Shown piece by piece: positions 14,916 through 23,459 of a stretch of DNA of 38,931 nt. The DNA lies in contig JBFMHI010000011.1 of assembly GCA_040753085.1 (NCBI GenBank), forward strand, positions 1-38,931, given 5' to 3'. The stretch's first letter is position 1. Each line of letters begins with the position of its first letter. The DNA is from a bacterium. Lineage in GTDB: Bacteria; UBA9089; JASEGY01. A program made the translations under genes and the position numbers. Below the pieces are notes generated by a model. That model had not been told where the DNA came from and did not search any database. It worked only from the letters and a program-made list of their open reading frames with translations.

Positions 14916-16063
14916 ATGAAGATTACGAAAATATGGCTTCTGGTATGGCTTTTGCCCGGTATGTTTTTCTGGGTTCCCAATGGGTATTGTCGTTTGGCTT
15001 TTGAGAAAGAATTGGCTCAAAAGTTCTGTCCTTCCCTGCAACTTCATTCAGGGGACCGAGGGGTTTGTCCAAAGTCGGTCGAGATTATGAGTAATGGCCG
15101 AGCCGATGGTATATAACCACTTATCTGGACGAGAATGACCTTTGGTGTCGACTCTATGACGTAGTACCAAAGATGCGTGGAGAGTATGATATCAATGACA
15201 AGGGTTGGGATCCACACGGATGGGAAAAATGGCCAATATCAATATACTATGGCGGTCCATATAACGAGCAACCAGTTAAAATAGCAGGAAAGACACCGGC
15301 TGGACGGGATACCGTTTGGTGGGTCTTTTTCCATTACGACTTTGGAGGCCCTGATAGGAACTCTCCTTCTACCTGGTATAAAGATTACCATGACTCCTCA
15401 GGCCTTTACAATGACACTATCTATGCCCATGTATTCCCCTCAGGGGATAAAGCAGTGATCCAATACTGGCTCTTTTACCCATTTAATGACTGGGTGAATA
15501 ACCATGAGGGAGACTGGGAGCACATAAATGTCGGTGTTACATCACAGGATCCAGCCACAGCTAAGATCGAGTATGTTGACTATTACTTCCATCACTCTGT
15601 GAAGAGATGCACCCAGCCTGGTGTGGATTTCTTCGTTGATGATGAGACCCATCCGGTGATTTTTGTTGGAGGATATGGAATGTGGACTGACTGGGGGGCG
15701 ACAGGAAAGGGTCACGGATCTCATGGGTGCTATCCTGTGAAGGGAGGTTGGGAGCGTGTCGAGCGTAGAGAGAAGATTGAAGATTTTCACGAATATATCG
15801 ATGGATCAGGGGAATTTTTAAGCTATCAGACATTTGACCTAAAGGTAATCCCTAACAAAGATGAGATAATCTATGGAGAAGACCCCGATCTATATTGGAT
15901 GAGGTCAAACGTACCATGGGGCCATAGGAATGTTAATTCTCCTGGTGAGGAGGCGGAGCCATATATTAAAGAGGAGGTTGGTAACAGTCCTCCAAGAACG
16001 CCAACCTTCCATCCTGGCTGGAATGATGAAGGCACATCTGGTGAACATAAAGAGTATTCGTAA
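14916..16063 (+). pseudogene. 5' part of a broken secreted-protein gene: signal peptide and Vps62/DUF946-like domain
   Basis: ATG 14916 (SD AAGGAGG, about 14902-14908) opens a signal peptide (MKITKIWLLVWLLPGMFFWVP) and the start of a Vps62/DUF946-like domain (ELAQKFCPSLQLHSGD...PKSVEIM). That frame stops at 15114. The domain continues in the -1 frame from about 15095 (WYITTYLDENDLWCRLYD...), including the family hallmark NHEGDWEHINV and GHGSHGCYP, until TAA 16061-16063. One missing base near 15095-15110 explains the break. The final codons are followed directly by the MITE at 16060, whose first bases supply the stop. The original frame resumes at 16244. Confidence 0.75.
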
Positions 16064-16243
16064 CTACTCAGCCTCTATATAGTAGCCTTACCTAGCGAAA
16101 CCACAACATATTGTGTTTAGGTGTTTAAAAGTTAGCTAAAATTCCTAAAAAACGGCTTTCTATGCAACCTATAAAAGGAGACGAACCACAATATATTGTG
16201 TTCTGTAAGCTTCAAAATCAATATGTGGTGGCTGAGTAGTTAC
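16060..16243. mobile_element. 184-bp MITE-like insertion with perfect TIRs and 8-bp target duplication
   Basis: Perfect 14-bp terminal inverted repeats, GTAACTACTCAGCC (16060-16073) and GGCTGAGTAGTTAC (16230-16243), flanked by the direct repeat GAGTATTC (16052-16059 and 16244-16251). Inside are two near-identical palindromes, CACAACATATTGTG (16102-16115) and CACAATATATTGTG (16187-16200), 85 bp apart. No transposase. Removing the element and one target copy (192 bp) restores the reading frame, with HKEYS joining to KNAPYYP. It must have been mobilised in trans. Confidence 0.85.
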
Positions 16244-18547
16244 GAGTATTCTAAGAATGCACCTTATTATCCAGTGACCAACTCCGGCTATACCATCCCG
16301 AAGGTCGGGCTGATCAAAGGGAGGGTAACTGACAGGGAGGGAATACCTATACCTTGGGCAACAATAAGGGTATTAGGAAAAGAGAATCGCTCAGCCACAA
16401 CAGATGGTAATGGGGATTACAAGATTGCCCTTCCTGTTGGAAGCTATAAAATTCAGGCAGAAAAAAGCGAGTATATTGGAAGTAATGTACTTTCCATAAC
16501 ATTGAATTCAGGAGATACCCTTCAGGCTGACTTTGTTCTGAGAACAAAAGATCTCACTCCACCGACCAGGCCGGTGGTAACCGATGACGGGGATGTGACC
16601 TCGGATAAGACCAAACTGCACGCTAAGTGGTCTGCCTCTGACCCTGAGTCAGGTATTGTCGAATATCAGTATGCCATCGGGACGACCTCTGGAGGGACAA
16701 ATGTGGTAGGCTGGACTTCGGTCGGCCTCGCCACCGAGGTAACTAAGAATGGATTGAATCTCACCTGGGGACAGACCTACTATTTTGCGGTCAAGGCCAA
16801 GAACGGGGTGGGGTTGTGGAGCAAAGTCGGGATAAGTAATGGGATTAGGGTGGACGACTCCACTCCACCGACCAAGCCGGTAGTAACCGATGACGGATAT
16901 ACGACCTCGGATAAGACCAAACTGCACGCTAAGTGGTCTGCCTCTGACCCGGAATCGGGCATTACCGAATATCAATATCAACTTGTCATCGAGATAACTC
17001 CCGTAAGTAGATATTATCTGGTGGGCTGGACTTCGGTCGGCCTCGCCACCGAGGTAACTAAGAGCGGATTGAATCTCACCTGGGGCGAGACCTGCTATTT
17101 TGCGGTCAAGGCTAAGAACGGCGCTGGGTTGTGGAGTAAAGTCGGCGAAAGTAATGGAATAACGGTAAAGGACGCTGCCCCGCCGGTGGTCAACATCACC
17201 TCGCCGGCCAATGGTGCTACGGTGAAAGGGACAGTTACTGTTACGGCTAATGCCTCGGATAACGTGGGAGTGACCCAGGTAGAATTCTATATTGACAATT
17301 CCCTAAAGGCCAATACCTCGAATCCTTATGCCTACGACTGGGATACCACCTCTTCAGCTAATGGGGATCACATCATTAAGGTCATCGCCTACGACCAGGC
17401 CAGAAACAAGGCCGAGAAGACCTGTCAGCTAAAGGTGGACAACGTGGCCAGGGCCGGATGCTCCATTGTAGACAAGAGAGGCGTAGTCACCTTTGAAAAT
17501 GAGAAGGTGAAATACACCTGGAGCAGAGGTAATATAGGTGGTTATTTCAGCCATATTACCTCGGCGGTGGTCAAGTCAACGGGTCGGGAGCAGCTCTATA
17601 CCACATACAAATGGGGGGCGATGCTTTATGCTTTCAGTGGGTATAAAATGAACAAGTATCAGTGGGATTACATTATTACAGAGAATACAGCCGAGAGGGT
17701 TACTCTGTATACCGCGTGCAATTTTGGGCCTTTCACGGCCAGCCGGGAGTATATTCTGGAAAAAGGGAAGCAATACGTGACCATCAAGAATACTATTAAG
17801 GCCAATCAGAAGATAAAAGCAATGTATGCCCAGGTAGCTAACTGGTGGGCGCCGGGAGGGGCCGAGAATCCTATTGCTCCTAAAACGGCCTGGTATCTGG
17901 GCGGCTACGGGGCCTCACCCAATTTCAATAAGTGGTATCTGCTAAATACCAAAGAGAGTCAGGAGGCCTGGACAGCCAATTATGATACCGACAAGAAAGA
18001 AGGCGGCGGGCACATCTGGGAGCCTGACAAAGTAAGACAGATTTATGAAAATGAGGAAGGCCGTTTCCCTTACCTGGAAATCTTAATCCCGGCTCTAACG
18101 GCCGGCAAAAGCCACACCTGGCAGGAACATTTGGTTCTGATAGATAATGGAGATTGGCAGCAGGTGAAACAGATCCGGGATGAACTTTATCCTCCAGTAA
18201 AAGTAGCCGCAGCGGCCAGCAAACCTGAGACAGCCGATGAAGAGAAATCGCCGGAAAAGACCGGTCTGGCTCAGAACTACCCTAACCCGATGAATCCGGA
18301 GACCTGGATTCCCTTCAGCTTAGCTGAGAAGGATTATGTCACCATCCGAATCTATAATCTGAGTGGTCAACTGATCCGCACCCTTGATCTGGGCGAGCGT
18401 GAACCAGGCCGTTATTTCTCAAGGAATGAAGCCGCTTACTGGGACGGCAAAGATGAAGCCGGCCATGAAGTCGCCAGTGGCACTTATCTTTACCAGCTTC
18501 AAGCTAAGGCAGCTACTTCAACCAGGAAGATGATAATTCTGAAATAG
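16196..18547 (+). pseudogene. 3' part of the broken secreted-protein gene: carboxypeptidase-regulatory-like, FnIII-like, Ig-like and FlgD/T9SS-like domains
   Basis: The apparent TTG start at 16196 lies within the MITE; native sequence begins at 16244. Domains in order: a carboxypeptidase-regulatory-like fold (GLIKGRVTDREGIPIPWATIRVLG...), two 102-residue FnIII/Ig-like repeats that are nearly identical at DNA level (16556-16861 and 16862-17170), a bacterial Ig-like domain (PPVVNITSPANGATVKGTVTV...), a beta-rich region of ~230 aa, and a C-terminal FlgD/T9SS-type beta domain (LAQNYPNPMNPETWIPF, then GTYLYQLQA..RKMIILK). Joined to the 5' part with one base restored, the gene is exactly 1147 codons. 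Likely a secreted, possibly surface-attached, adhesive or enzyme-like protein. This part could still be translated if internal initiation occurs. Confidence 0.75.
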
Positions 18548-18572
18548 TTGCATCTACTCCGGCTTTTTCAAT

Positions 18573-18686
18573 TATAGTGAACGACATAAATAAGTTGAGA
18601 TGTTTACCGTAGGGCAACCCTTTAGGGTCGCTTGTAGTAAAGCTAAGGTCTTGCCTTACCTCTACTTAATTTTAGCGTTCACTATA
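18573..18686. mobile_element. 114-bp element with TATAGTGAACG inverted ends
   Basis: TATAGTGAACG (18573-18583) and CGTTCACTATA (18676-18686) are perfect 11-bp inverted repeats around a noncoding body. Probably a MITE. It lies 25 bp after the secreted-protein stop codon. Confidence 0.55.
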
Positions 18687-18691
18687 TTACA

Positions 18692-18720
18692 GTTCAGCGG
18701 GCGCTTCGCGCCCGCTGAAC
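18692..18720. repeat. Perfect GC-rich palindrome
   Basis: GTTCAGCGGGCGC (18692-18704), 3-nt loop, GCGCCCGCTGAAC (18708-18720). No T-run follows. First of several strong hairpins in an abruptly GC-rich stretch ending at about 18845. Confidence 0.75.
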
Positions 18721-18760
18721 GGGGCGGCACTTATCAGCGCGGTTCGGGGTGCTTCGTGCC

Positions 18761-18843
18761 GCCGAACCGCGCTTGCACCCGACACTTCGGCGGTTGCGCT
18801 TCGCGCTCCCGCCTCGTGCGGGCGAAGCGCTGCCCCGTTCGGT
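18761..18843 (+). other. Possible degenerate attC-like site
   Basis: GCCGAAC (18761-18767) and GTTCGGT (18837-18843) pair like R''/R' but deviate from consensus (C in place of A after GTT). GCGCTT..CCCG (18769-18781) pairs with CGGG..AAGCGC (18819-18830) and further hairpins lie between. General layout and composition resemble attC sites, but this is weaker than the other seven. Confidence 0.3.
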
Positions 18844-18845
18844 GT

Positions 18846-18924
18846 AAGTTTCCCCTGGGTTTGAGGAACCGGCGAAGCCAGGTTTTTCTAAAAAAACCTG
18901 GCTTCTGAAACCAGGGGGGAACTT
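18846..18924. repeat. Large nested hairpin
   Basis: Outer arms AAGTTTCCCCTGGGTTT (18846-18862) and AAACCAGGGGGGAACTT (18908-18924); inner arms AAGCCAGGTTTTT and AAAAACCTGGCTT around CTA (about 18875-18904). Could terminate transcription in either direction. Confidence 0.65.
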
Positions 18925-18952
18925 CTGCCGAGCTGGACTATTCCTGGTTAGT

Positions 18953-19010
18953 GGCTATCCCAAAACCTCAGACACCAGGAGTCTCCCCGACTCCTGGTGT
19001 CTAAGCCTCT
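18953..19010 (+). repeat. TAAGAGCC-family repeat with perfect internal stem
   Basis: GCTATCCCAAAACCTC, then AGACACCAGGAGTC (18970-18983), loop TCCCC, GACTCCTGGTGTCT (18989-19002). The perfect 14-bp stem probably represents the ancestral core of the element at 7267, 13217 and 32690. Confidence 0.7.
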
Positions 19011-19127
19011 AAAGCGCCGCAAGAACAGTAGGGGCTAATAATTACAACAACCCGATAAATAGCTAAAGTTACCATAATGTCGTGGGCTATTCCATTATTT
19101 TCTTCGTGACTTAGTGGCTTTGTGGCT

Positions 19128-19154
19128 AAATAGTTACTTTTTCGGTAACTATTT
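19128..19154. repeat. AAATAGTTAC/GTAACTATTT inverted repeat
   Basis: AAATAGTTAC (19128-19137) and GTAACTATTT (19145-19154). Preceded by GTGGCT, it repeats the right end of the element at 27130-27488 (GTGGCTGAATAGTTAC), so it looks like two abutting element ends. Confidence 0.5.
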
Positions 19155-19309
19155 AGGTCTTTTGACAGGATTTACAAGATGGACAGGATGTTAAATAAGT
19201 AGGTTATCCGGTTAATCAAAAAAATTATCTTAACGCAGCCTCTGGCCGCAACCAAACGAGAATAAGTTTTGAGTTTCGAGTTTTGGGTTCCTCCCAACTC
19301 GAAACTGAA

Positions 19310-19411
19310 GTAACTATAAGGATGTTGGTTTGATTATTAATTTTGGAGAAAAGAAGGTCAAAGTAAAGCGAAAGGTGAGGGAACTGCCGGAATATTCATC
19401 GTCCTTATAAT
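19310..19411 (+). pseudogene. C-terminal remnant of a GxxExxY-type protein
   Basis: The plus frame encodes YKDVGLIINFGEKKVKVKRKVRELPEY to a TAA at 19411. VGLLINFG-x-KK-x-x-x-KR is the C-terminal signature of GxxExxY (PDDEXK_3-like) proteins as I recall them. The rest of the gene is absent; just upstream is a GAGTTTCGAGTT/AACTCGAAAC hairpin. Confidence 0.4.
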
Positions 19412-19415
19412 CAGG

Positions 19416-19457
19416 ATGAACAGGATAAATTTAATCCTGTCAATCCTGTTCATCCGG
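19416..19457. repeat. Inverted repeat GGATGAACAGGAT/ATCCTGTTCATCC
   Basis: Two 13-bp arms around AAATTTAATCCTGTCA. The text is a very common dispersed intergenic sequence type. It borders the metallo-hydrolase remnant. Confidence 0.6.
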
Positions 19458-19599
19458 TCAAAAATAGAACTGAATAGATACCCTCTTTTTTTCTTCCCCC
19501 CTCGGTCATAGCTTCAATAAGGACGTTCACATCTGCGGAGTGATCAATGTATCGGTGAGATAAAATAATGGCCTCCAGGCTGGCCGGGTTGGGCCTTAC
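19450..19599 (-). pseudogene. Internal fragment of an MBL-fold hydrolase
   Basis: Immediately downstream of the MMPL stop, the minus strand reads NPASLEAIILSHRYIDHSADVNVLIEAMTEGG.., i.e. the metal-binding HxxxDH region (here HRYIDH) of a metallo-beta-lactamase-fold protein, with the usual S(A/S)DVNVLIEAMT continuation. N-terminal and C-terminal parts are gone and there is no start codon. Confidence 0.55.
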
Positions 19600-22014
19600 T
19601 CATTTTCCTGCTTCCTCCCTCCATTGAAGAAGCGAAGGTAATACCAGAAGGGCTGAGACCAAAGTGGAGCCCATGCCCAGGAGGGCCAGGGAGCCCATAG
19701 AGTTAAGGCCGCGGTATTTAGCCAATAAAAGGGCGGCAAAGCCCACCATAGTTGTCAGGACGGCCGCCATAATCGCCCGCCCGGTTCGCATGATGGTTAA
19801 GACAATAGAACCCCGGCCTTCCTCTTGATACCGGTGATAGATGTGAACACCGGAATCCACCCCAATCCCCAGGATCAGAGGCAAGACAATAAGGTTCATA
19901 AAGTTTAGCTGGAGGCCCAAAAGGCTCATCAGGCCAAGCATAAAGACCACCCCCGTTAAGAGGGGGCTTAAGGTAAGCAAGGCCGCCGCCAGGTTTTTAA
20001 AGTCAAGCCAAAGGATAAGGAACACCACCAGCATGGTCAAGGTAAAGGCAATAGCCCCGTCCCGTTTAATAATATCCATCATATCAGAGAAAATGACGGC
20101 CTTCCCGGTTGAGGTGGCTTCCCGGTTACCTTCAAGCCGGATTGACCTGACGGCCGCCGCAAAGTGCTGGGCATTTAACTTATTCCAAAGATTGGTCTTG
20201 GGATAAATATAAGATATATAACCTTTGCTTTCAGGGTCCAGTCCTAAATACTCACGGCTAATGACCACCGGCAGCTCCCTTGGCCCTATCTGAGTCACCT
20301 TGACCTTTTCTCTAAGGTCATTGACAAATTCCAAATCCTCATCATCCATTAAATCCAGGCGATCGTCTTTCAGAGTCTGCTCGATATCCTTAATTAGCTC
20401 AAGGCGTTCTTCCTGGTTAGGTGGAAGGAAGGCGGCTAAAGAGCTGAAGTGATCGATCAGGTTGACCTTATTCTCTTTCAATTTAGCCATCTTTTTGTCA
20501 AGGAGTCTGATTTCCTCTAAGGTCTCCGAGTAGGCCGCCGATGGATGAAGGGAGATATTAAACCGATCCATGATCTTATCGGCCAGCAGGATAGAGGGGG
20601 CGCCTTCCACTTCCAGGTTCCTGGAGTTATAATCAAAACTGATCCGAGTAGCCAGATAGCCAAGCCCAATGAGGGTAAGTATCCCCAGGATCAGGACCCA
20701 AGGATAGAGTTTAAATCGGGGAGAAAAAGACCGGGGGGTAAATATCCGTCTGGCTAAATGGACGCTTTTATCTTTAAGTCCGAGCTTGCTTTTTACCTTT
20801 TCAGTTACGATAATCAAGGCAGGCAGGAAAAAATACATGGAGATAAAGGCAAAGATGATGCCCATGCCCGCTATGACCCCAAATTGAGAAAACCCCTTAA
20901 AATCGGTTATAGTCAGGGCAAAAAAGGCACAAGAGGTGGTAATGGCCGAAGTCAAAGAGGCTTCCCCTGTTTCAGCCAGGCCAATCCGGATGGACTCGGG
21001 CAGATCGTGGCCAAAGGCCCTTTCCTCCAGAAAGCGTGAGACAAAATGAATCCCGAAATCAATCCCCAGCCCCATCAGGATGGCCATCAAAAAGGCGGTA
21101 ATTAGATTTAATTCGCCTACGGCCAGATAGGCCGCGCCGAAGGTGAAACTCAAGCTGACGAGTAAAGACAGGCCCAACAAGAGAGTAAGCATTAAATTAC
21201 GAAGGAGAAAGAGGAGGCAGAGGATGATTCCGGTAAGGGCCACCACCGAGGTAAGATTGAGATCGTCAATGATGACTAACTTCCCCTCCAGAGATATCAT
21301 ATAATCACCAGAAAGTCCTACCTTGACGCCGGTACCGAATCGAGCCGGATTGACTTCGCTGATAACCTTTCTTACCTGTTCCGCTAATTTTTTGGTCGAA
21401 GCGTGATCAGTTACCGGAACAATGGGCTTGGTAAGCAAGGCAATCATCCGGTGGTCTTTACTCTCAAAATAGCCATCTGAAGCGCTTTGAAGGTCCAGCT
21501 TGGTTTCATATTTTTCTATTAGATCATCAAAGTTTATTTCATCGCTTTCCCCGCTTAAAGGTATATAAAAAGGGTTAGCCTCCCTGGCCTTGAGCTCTAT
21601 CTTCCTGGTCAGTCTCCGGTTTATCTCCCGAAGGTCTTCTTCCTCCACATAGAGAAGGGCATGGCGCTCAAAAAATTCTGTTACTTCCGGGCCGTATCGA
21701 TAGGTAACGTAGCCTATGCCGGGCAGGGTTTCCAGTCTTGAGGCAATTTCGTCGGCCAGACCTCTGACCTTAGTGGTGTCATCTGCTTCAATCACCACGA
21801 TAAGATAACCCATCCCCCCGGCCATTTTAGTTATGCGTTTAGCGTCCTGCACACTTCTGAGGTTAGCCGGAAGGAGATCAATGTAGTCTGTTTTAAGATG
21901 CAGGTGTTTAATGAGGTAGATATTGATCCCGGTTAATATAATGATCAGGAAGAGGATATAGAGGTAGTATCGACAAATAACCCCGGCCAAAATGGAAAGA
22001 ACTTTACTTCTCAT
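19600..22014 (-). CDS. RND-superfamily (MMPL/HpnN-like) lipid transporter
   Basis: 804 aa inner-membrane protein with two halves, each a TM helix, a ~200-residue periplasmic domain (starting near 30 and near 445) and five TM helices of MMPL/SSD type (VVALTGIILCLLFLLRNLMLTLLLG... and AIAFTLTMLVVFLILWLDFKN...). Charged motifs GLGIDFGIHFVSRFLEE and GIGVDSGVHIYHRYQEE are the conserved TM4-like proton-relay region. Closest type is the hopanoid transporter HpnN or related MMPL exporters. The upstream gene encodes an MlaC/HpnM-like periplasmic protein 31 nt away, which supports lipid trafficking. ATG with SD AAAAGGA. Confidence 0.85.
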   Translation of the reverse strand: MRSKVLSILAGVICRYYLYILFLIIILTGINIYLIKHLHLKTDYIDLLPANLRSVQDAKRITKMAGGMGYLIVVIEADDTTKVRGLADEIASRLETLPGIGYVTYRYGPEVTEFFERHALLYVEEEDLREINRRLTRKIELKAREANPFYIPLSGESDEINFDDLIEKYETKLDLQSASDGYFESKDHRMIALLTKPIVPVTDHASTKKLAEQVRKVISEVNPARFGTGVKVGLSGDYMISLEGKLVIIDDLNLTSVVALTGIILCLLFLLRNLMLTLLLGLSLLVSLSFTFGAAYLAVGELNLITAFLMAILMGLGIDFGIHFVSRFLEERAFGHDLPESIRIGLAETGEASLTSAITTSCAFFALTITDFKGFSQFGVIAGMGIIFAFISMYFFLPALIIVTEKVKSKLGLKDKSVHLARRIFTPRSFSPRFKLYPWVLILGILTLIGLGYLATRISFDYNSRNLEVEGAPSILLADKIMDRFNISLHPSAAYSETLEEIRLLDKKMAKLKENKVNLIDHFSSLAAFLPPNQEERLELIKDIEQTLKDDRLDLMDDEDLEFVNDLREKVKVTQIGPRELPVVISREYLGLDPESKGYISYIYPKTNLWNKLNAQHFAAAVRSIRLEGNREATSTGKAVIFSDMMDIIKRDGAIAFTLTMLVVFLILWLDFKNLAAALLTLSPLLTGVVFMLGLMSLLGLQLNFMNLIVLPLILGIGVDSGVHIYHRYQEEGRGSIVLTIMRTGRAIMAAVLTTMVGFAALLLAKYRGLNSMGSLALLGMGSTLVSALLVLPSLLQWREEAGK

Positions 22015-22040
22015 CCGAATCCTTTTTTCTTTATCCTGTC

Positions 22041-22084
22041 AGCCTTCAGTCTTCAGCCTTCAGCCTGTTTGCCTGAGTAGTTAC
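22041..22084 (-). repeat. GTAACTACTCAGGCA... dispersed repeat at the 3' end of the mlaC-like gene
   Basis: Read on the minus strand: GTAACTACTCAGGCA followed by AGGCTGAAGGCTGAAGAC and TGAAGGCT; matches 24291-24334 with only a few differences. It encodes the last residues (VTTQANRLKAED) and the stop of the gene, so it was inserted in or at the end of the coding sequence. Confidence 0.75.
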
Positions 22085-23104
22085 GTGTATCTTATGCAGG
22101 TCCTTTATTACTCGGATGAGATCGTCAAAGGTTTTATTCTTTAAAAATTCTTCATACTGCTTTCGATAGTCATCGATTAGACTTTCATTGTCGATAAGGA
22201 CATCATAAGCCTTCCAACCGTTGCTATACAGGGTGAGTCGATAGTCAATATGGATCTCCCGCTGGTTCTTGTAAATGATGGTGGTGGGAACAGTGGCTCC
22301 CTCATCTGTCACCACGGCCTTGCCGTAGTTGATTTCAATATCCTTGAAATACCTTTGGGCTCCGCTGATAGAGAAGGCAGTCAGAACCGGCGTGTAATAG
22401 TTTAAATATTCTTTCCTTTGCTTGGCTGAGGCTTTTTCCCAATATTTTCCCAGGGAGAGACGGCATTGTTTCTCAGGGTCCATAAAGGTCCGAAAACGAT
22501 CGTGATCTTTAAGGCGAATAGTCGCGATCAGCTTCTTGATGGTTGTTCCGGGATCATCTACCAATGGCGCACCCACTTCCTGGGTACCCGGGATGGCAGA
22601 TGGCGGAGAGGTATCCGGTGCCACTGAAACAAAGGTAGTGTCTGCGCCTGTGGTATCAGCTATTGGAGAAGACGGAATGGTATCAGATGTAATGGCTTGA
22701 GAAGAGGTGTCAGGTGTGAGGGCATTTACCGCTCTGGTATCGGTGGCCGTGGTGTCAGCTACGACGGTGACTGAAGTGGTACAGTACCAGATGGCGGATG
22801 GCGCACCCACTTCCTGGGTACCCGGGAGGATGGCGGATTGAGTATCGGCTATCTTGACACAGGTTACTCCGGCGGGAAGATTTATTACCTCTTCTGAAGA
22901 TAGTGATTTCACTTCCCAGGAATCCGAGGGCACACCCACTTCGTGGGTAGCCGGGATAGCGGGATTGAAAATCCGAAATCCCGGGTACCCACGAAGTGGG
23001 TGCGAAATCTGAAATGGAGAAGCACTCCATCCCCTTTCAACAGCTAAAAGCGAACCAAGTATAAGACCAACGGCGCCTAAGGTCTTCCATTTTTTGCTCA
23101 TCAT
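22046..23104 (-). CDS. MlaC/HpnM-like (Ttg2D) periplasmic lipid-binding protein with repeat-derived insertions
   Basis: 352 aa. Signal peptide (LGAVGLILGSLLAVERGWSA), then a ~150-residue low-complexity region containing four copies of a palindromic element, each in frame (three read IPGTQEVGAP-like, one reads HPLRGYPG), plus Thr/Asp/Ala-rich spacers. The MlaC/Ttg2D domain (PF05494-like) fills about 185-335: IRLKDHDRFRTFMDPEKQ, TYLNYYTPVL-type helix, SNGWKAYDVLIDNESLIDDYRKQYEEFL. Such proteins ferry lipids across the periplasm; the downstream MMPL transporter is the likely partner. ATG with SD AGGAGG, and a second ATG one codon later. The C-terminal 12 residues come from a dispersed repeat. 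Confidence 0.82.
   Translation of the reverse strand: MMSKKWKTLGAVGLILGSLLAVERGWSASPFQISHPLRGYPGFRIFNPAIPATHEVGVPSDSWEVKSLSSEEVINLPAGVTCVKIADTQSAILPGTQEVGAPSAIWYCTTSVTVVADTTATDTRAVNALTPDTSSQAITSDTIPSSPIADTTGADTTFVSVAPDTSPPSAIPGTQEVGAPLVDDPGTTIKKLIATIRLKDHDRFRTFMDPEKQCRLSLGKYWEKASAKQRKEYLNYYTPVLTAFSISGAQRYFKDIEINYGKAVVTDEGATVPTTIIYKNQREIHIDYRLTLYSNGWKAYDVLIDNESLIDDYRKQYEEFLKNKTFDDLIRVIKDLHKIHVTTQANRLKAED
22566..22597 (-). repeat. In-frame palindromic element, copy 1 (mlaC-like gene)
   Basis: Plus-strand core GCGCACCCACTTCCTGGGTA then CCCGGGAT. Encodes AIPGTQEVGAP at about residues 169-179 on the minus strand. Confidence 0.8.
22800..22835 (-). repeat. In-frame palindromic element, copy 2 (mlaC-like gene)
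   Basis: Same core as copy 1 with an extra GGA before ATGGCGG. Encodes ILPGTQEVGAP at about residues 90-101. Confidence 0.8.
22930..22962 (-). repeat. In-frame palindromic element, copy 3 (mlaC-like gene)
   Basis: CACACCCACTTCGTGGGTAG then CCGGGAT. Encodes AIPATHEVGVP at about residues 48-58. Faces copy 4, only 15 bp away, as an inverted pair. Confidence 0.8.
22978..23004 (+). repeat. In-frame palindromic element, copy 4, inverted (mlaC-like gene)
   Basis: ATCCCGGGTACCCACGAAGT then GGGTGCG, the reverse complement of the other copies. Encodes HPLRGYPG at about residues 34-42 through the opposite strand of the element. Confidence 0.8.
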
Positions 23105-23190
23105 TAATCCTCCTGTCTCTAAATTTCTTTCAGAAACTCTCTGATTTCCTTCTTCATAAATTACCTCTCCCTCTTTTTCACCGTATTGTC

Positions 23191-23459
23191 AAAAATTTTC
23201 GACCTGTATGGTTAGAAATTACAAGCAATTCTCCTCAAACCTGAAAGGTTTGAATTTTACATAACCACAGGTGAAACCTGCGGAAACGAAACATCTACCA
23301 CATCTCAACCCTGAAAGGGTTGAATTCTATGCAATGGATAATATTCGACCCTTGCAGGGTCGAGCGTTGCGGATGTATTTATCTTCCGTAGGCTATTTAA
23401 AATTTGACGCTTTCAGCGTCAATAGTCTACAACCTTAACCATACAGGTCGAAAAATTTT
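23191..23459. mobile_element. 269-bp element with ~24-bp TIRs and an array of five hairpins
   Basis: Left end TTTTCGACCTGTATGGTTA (to 23214) and right end TAACCATACAGGTCGAAAA (from 23436) are inverted repeats. Inside are five 19-bp palindromes: 23235-23253 (TCAAACCTGAAAGGTTTGA), 23265-23283, 23305-23323, 23345-23363 and 23404-23422. Their stems differ by paired changes while the centre stays CTGAAAG-like. No ORF. Sits between the mlaC-like gene and the CDP-alcohol phosphatidyltransferase gene; the short CGACCTGTACGG hairpin at about 27050-27076 is related. Confidence 0.7.

Noticed and set aside
18600-18908. 102-codon plus-strand frame
   Set aside because: It runs through a MITE and GC-rich hairpins and has no SD or protein-like pattern.
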